From: Peptococcaceae bacterium
GTDB taxonomy: Bacteria > Bacillota > Desulfitobacteriia > Desulfitobacteriales > Desulfitobacteriaceae
Direction: 5' to 3'
NCBI GenBank assembly: GCA_031289815.1
Contig: JAITOS010000059.1
Span: 1 to 5,350 of the forward strand
Length of the DNA: 5,350 nt
Positions 5,326 through 5,350 of the stretch are shown piece by piece; the first letter of the stretch is position 1, and the number at the start of each line of letters is the position of its first letter. The notes under the pieces are model-generated. The model did not search any database. It saw only the letters and a program-made list of their open reading frames with translations, and was not told where the DNA came from. The translations under genes and the position numbers were made by a program.

Positions 5326-5350
5326 AACTGGATTGTAGACAATCTAAACA
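5323..5350 (+). CDS. Start of next conjugation-module gene (right-truncated)
   Basis: Only nine codons fit in the window: GTG then NWIVDNLN. The start is supported by the strong Shine-Dalgarno site at 5308-5314 and an in-frame stop just upstream at 5317-5319. In related Firmicute elements a VirB6/TrbL-like polytopic membrane protein often follows the small pilin-like and accessory genes, and a short amphipathic start of this kind would fit. Nine residues cannot establish this. Confidence 0.6.

Overview
The window reads as part of the conjugation module of an integrative and conjugative element (or conjugative plasmid) from a Gram-positive bacterium, most likely a Clostridia-type Firmicute. 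The assignment rests on the coupling-protein sequence, strong purine-rich Shine-Dalgarno sites before nearly every gene, and the compact one-strand gene order. No taxonomic marker gene is present, so the host is an inference. All genes I support are on the plus strand.

Layout: (1) 1-936 is the 5' exon of a VirD4/TraG-type type IV coupling protein (T4CP), entering from beyond the left edge and carrying Walker A and Walker B. (2) 937-3447 is a complete group II intron of 2,511 bp. It has a GTGCG 5' end, a long structured 5' region (domains I-III), a 607-codon reverse transcriptase/maturase/HNH endonuclease gene in domain IV, a textbook 34-nt domain V, and a domain VI with a bulged branch-point A seven bases from the 3' end. 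(3) 3448-4056 is the 3' exon of the T4CP. Joining base 936 to base 3448 restores the frame and the family-typical sequence DEFA|NVSLPDDF, so the host gene is interrupted by a splicing element and should not be called a pseudogene. (4) Next come a small two-helix membrane protein with a signal peptide (VirB2-like pilin candidate, ATGA overlap with the T4CP stop), a 71-codon protein of unknown function, a roughly 188-codon protein of unknown function flanked by two GAAA-capped stem-loops, and the first codons of another gene running off the right edge.

How they work together: the T4CP would deliver the relaxase-DNA complex to the mating channel, and the small membrane protein may be a channel or pilin subunit. 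Making full-length coupling protein should require intron splicing, because unspliced mRNA reaches a stop ten bases into the intron. The maturase would help splicing and drive intron mobility. I see an apparently intact intron in a very conserved motif of a transfer gene. This has precedent in kind (Ll.LtrB in a relaxase gene), and I do not see a wholly new defence or enzymatic system here. The less explained parts are the small accessory genes, the paired stem-loops, and the exon-recognition pairing of the intron.
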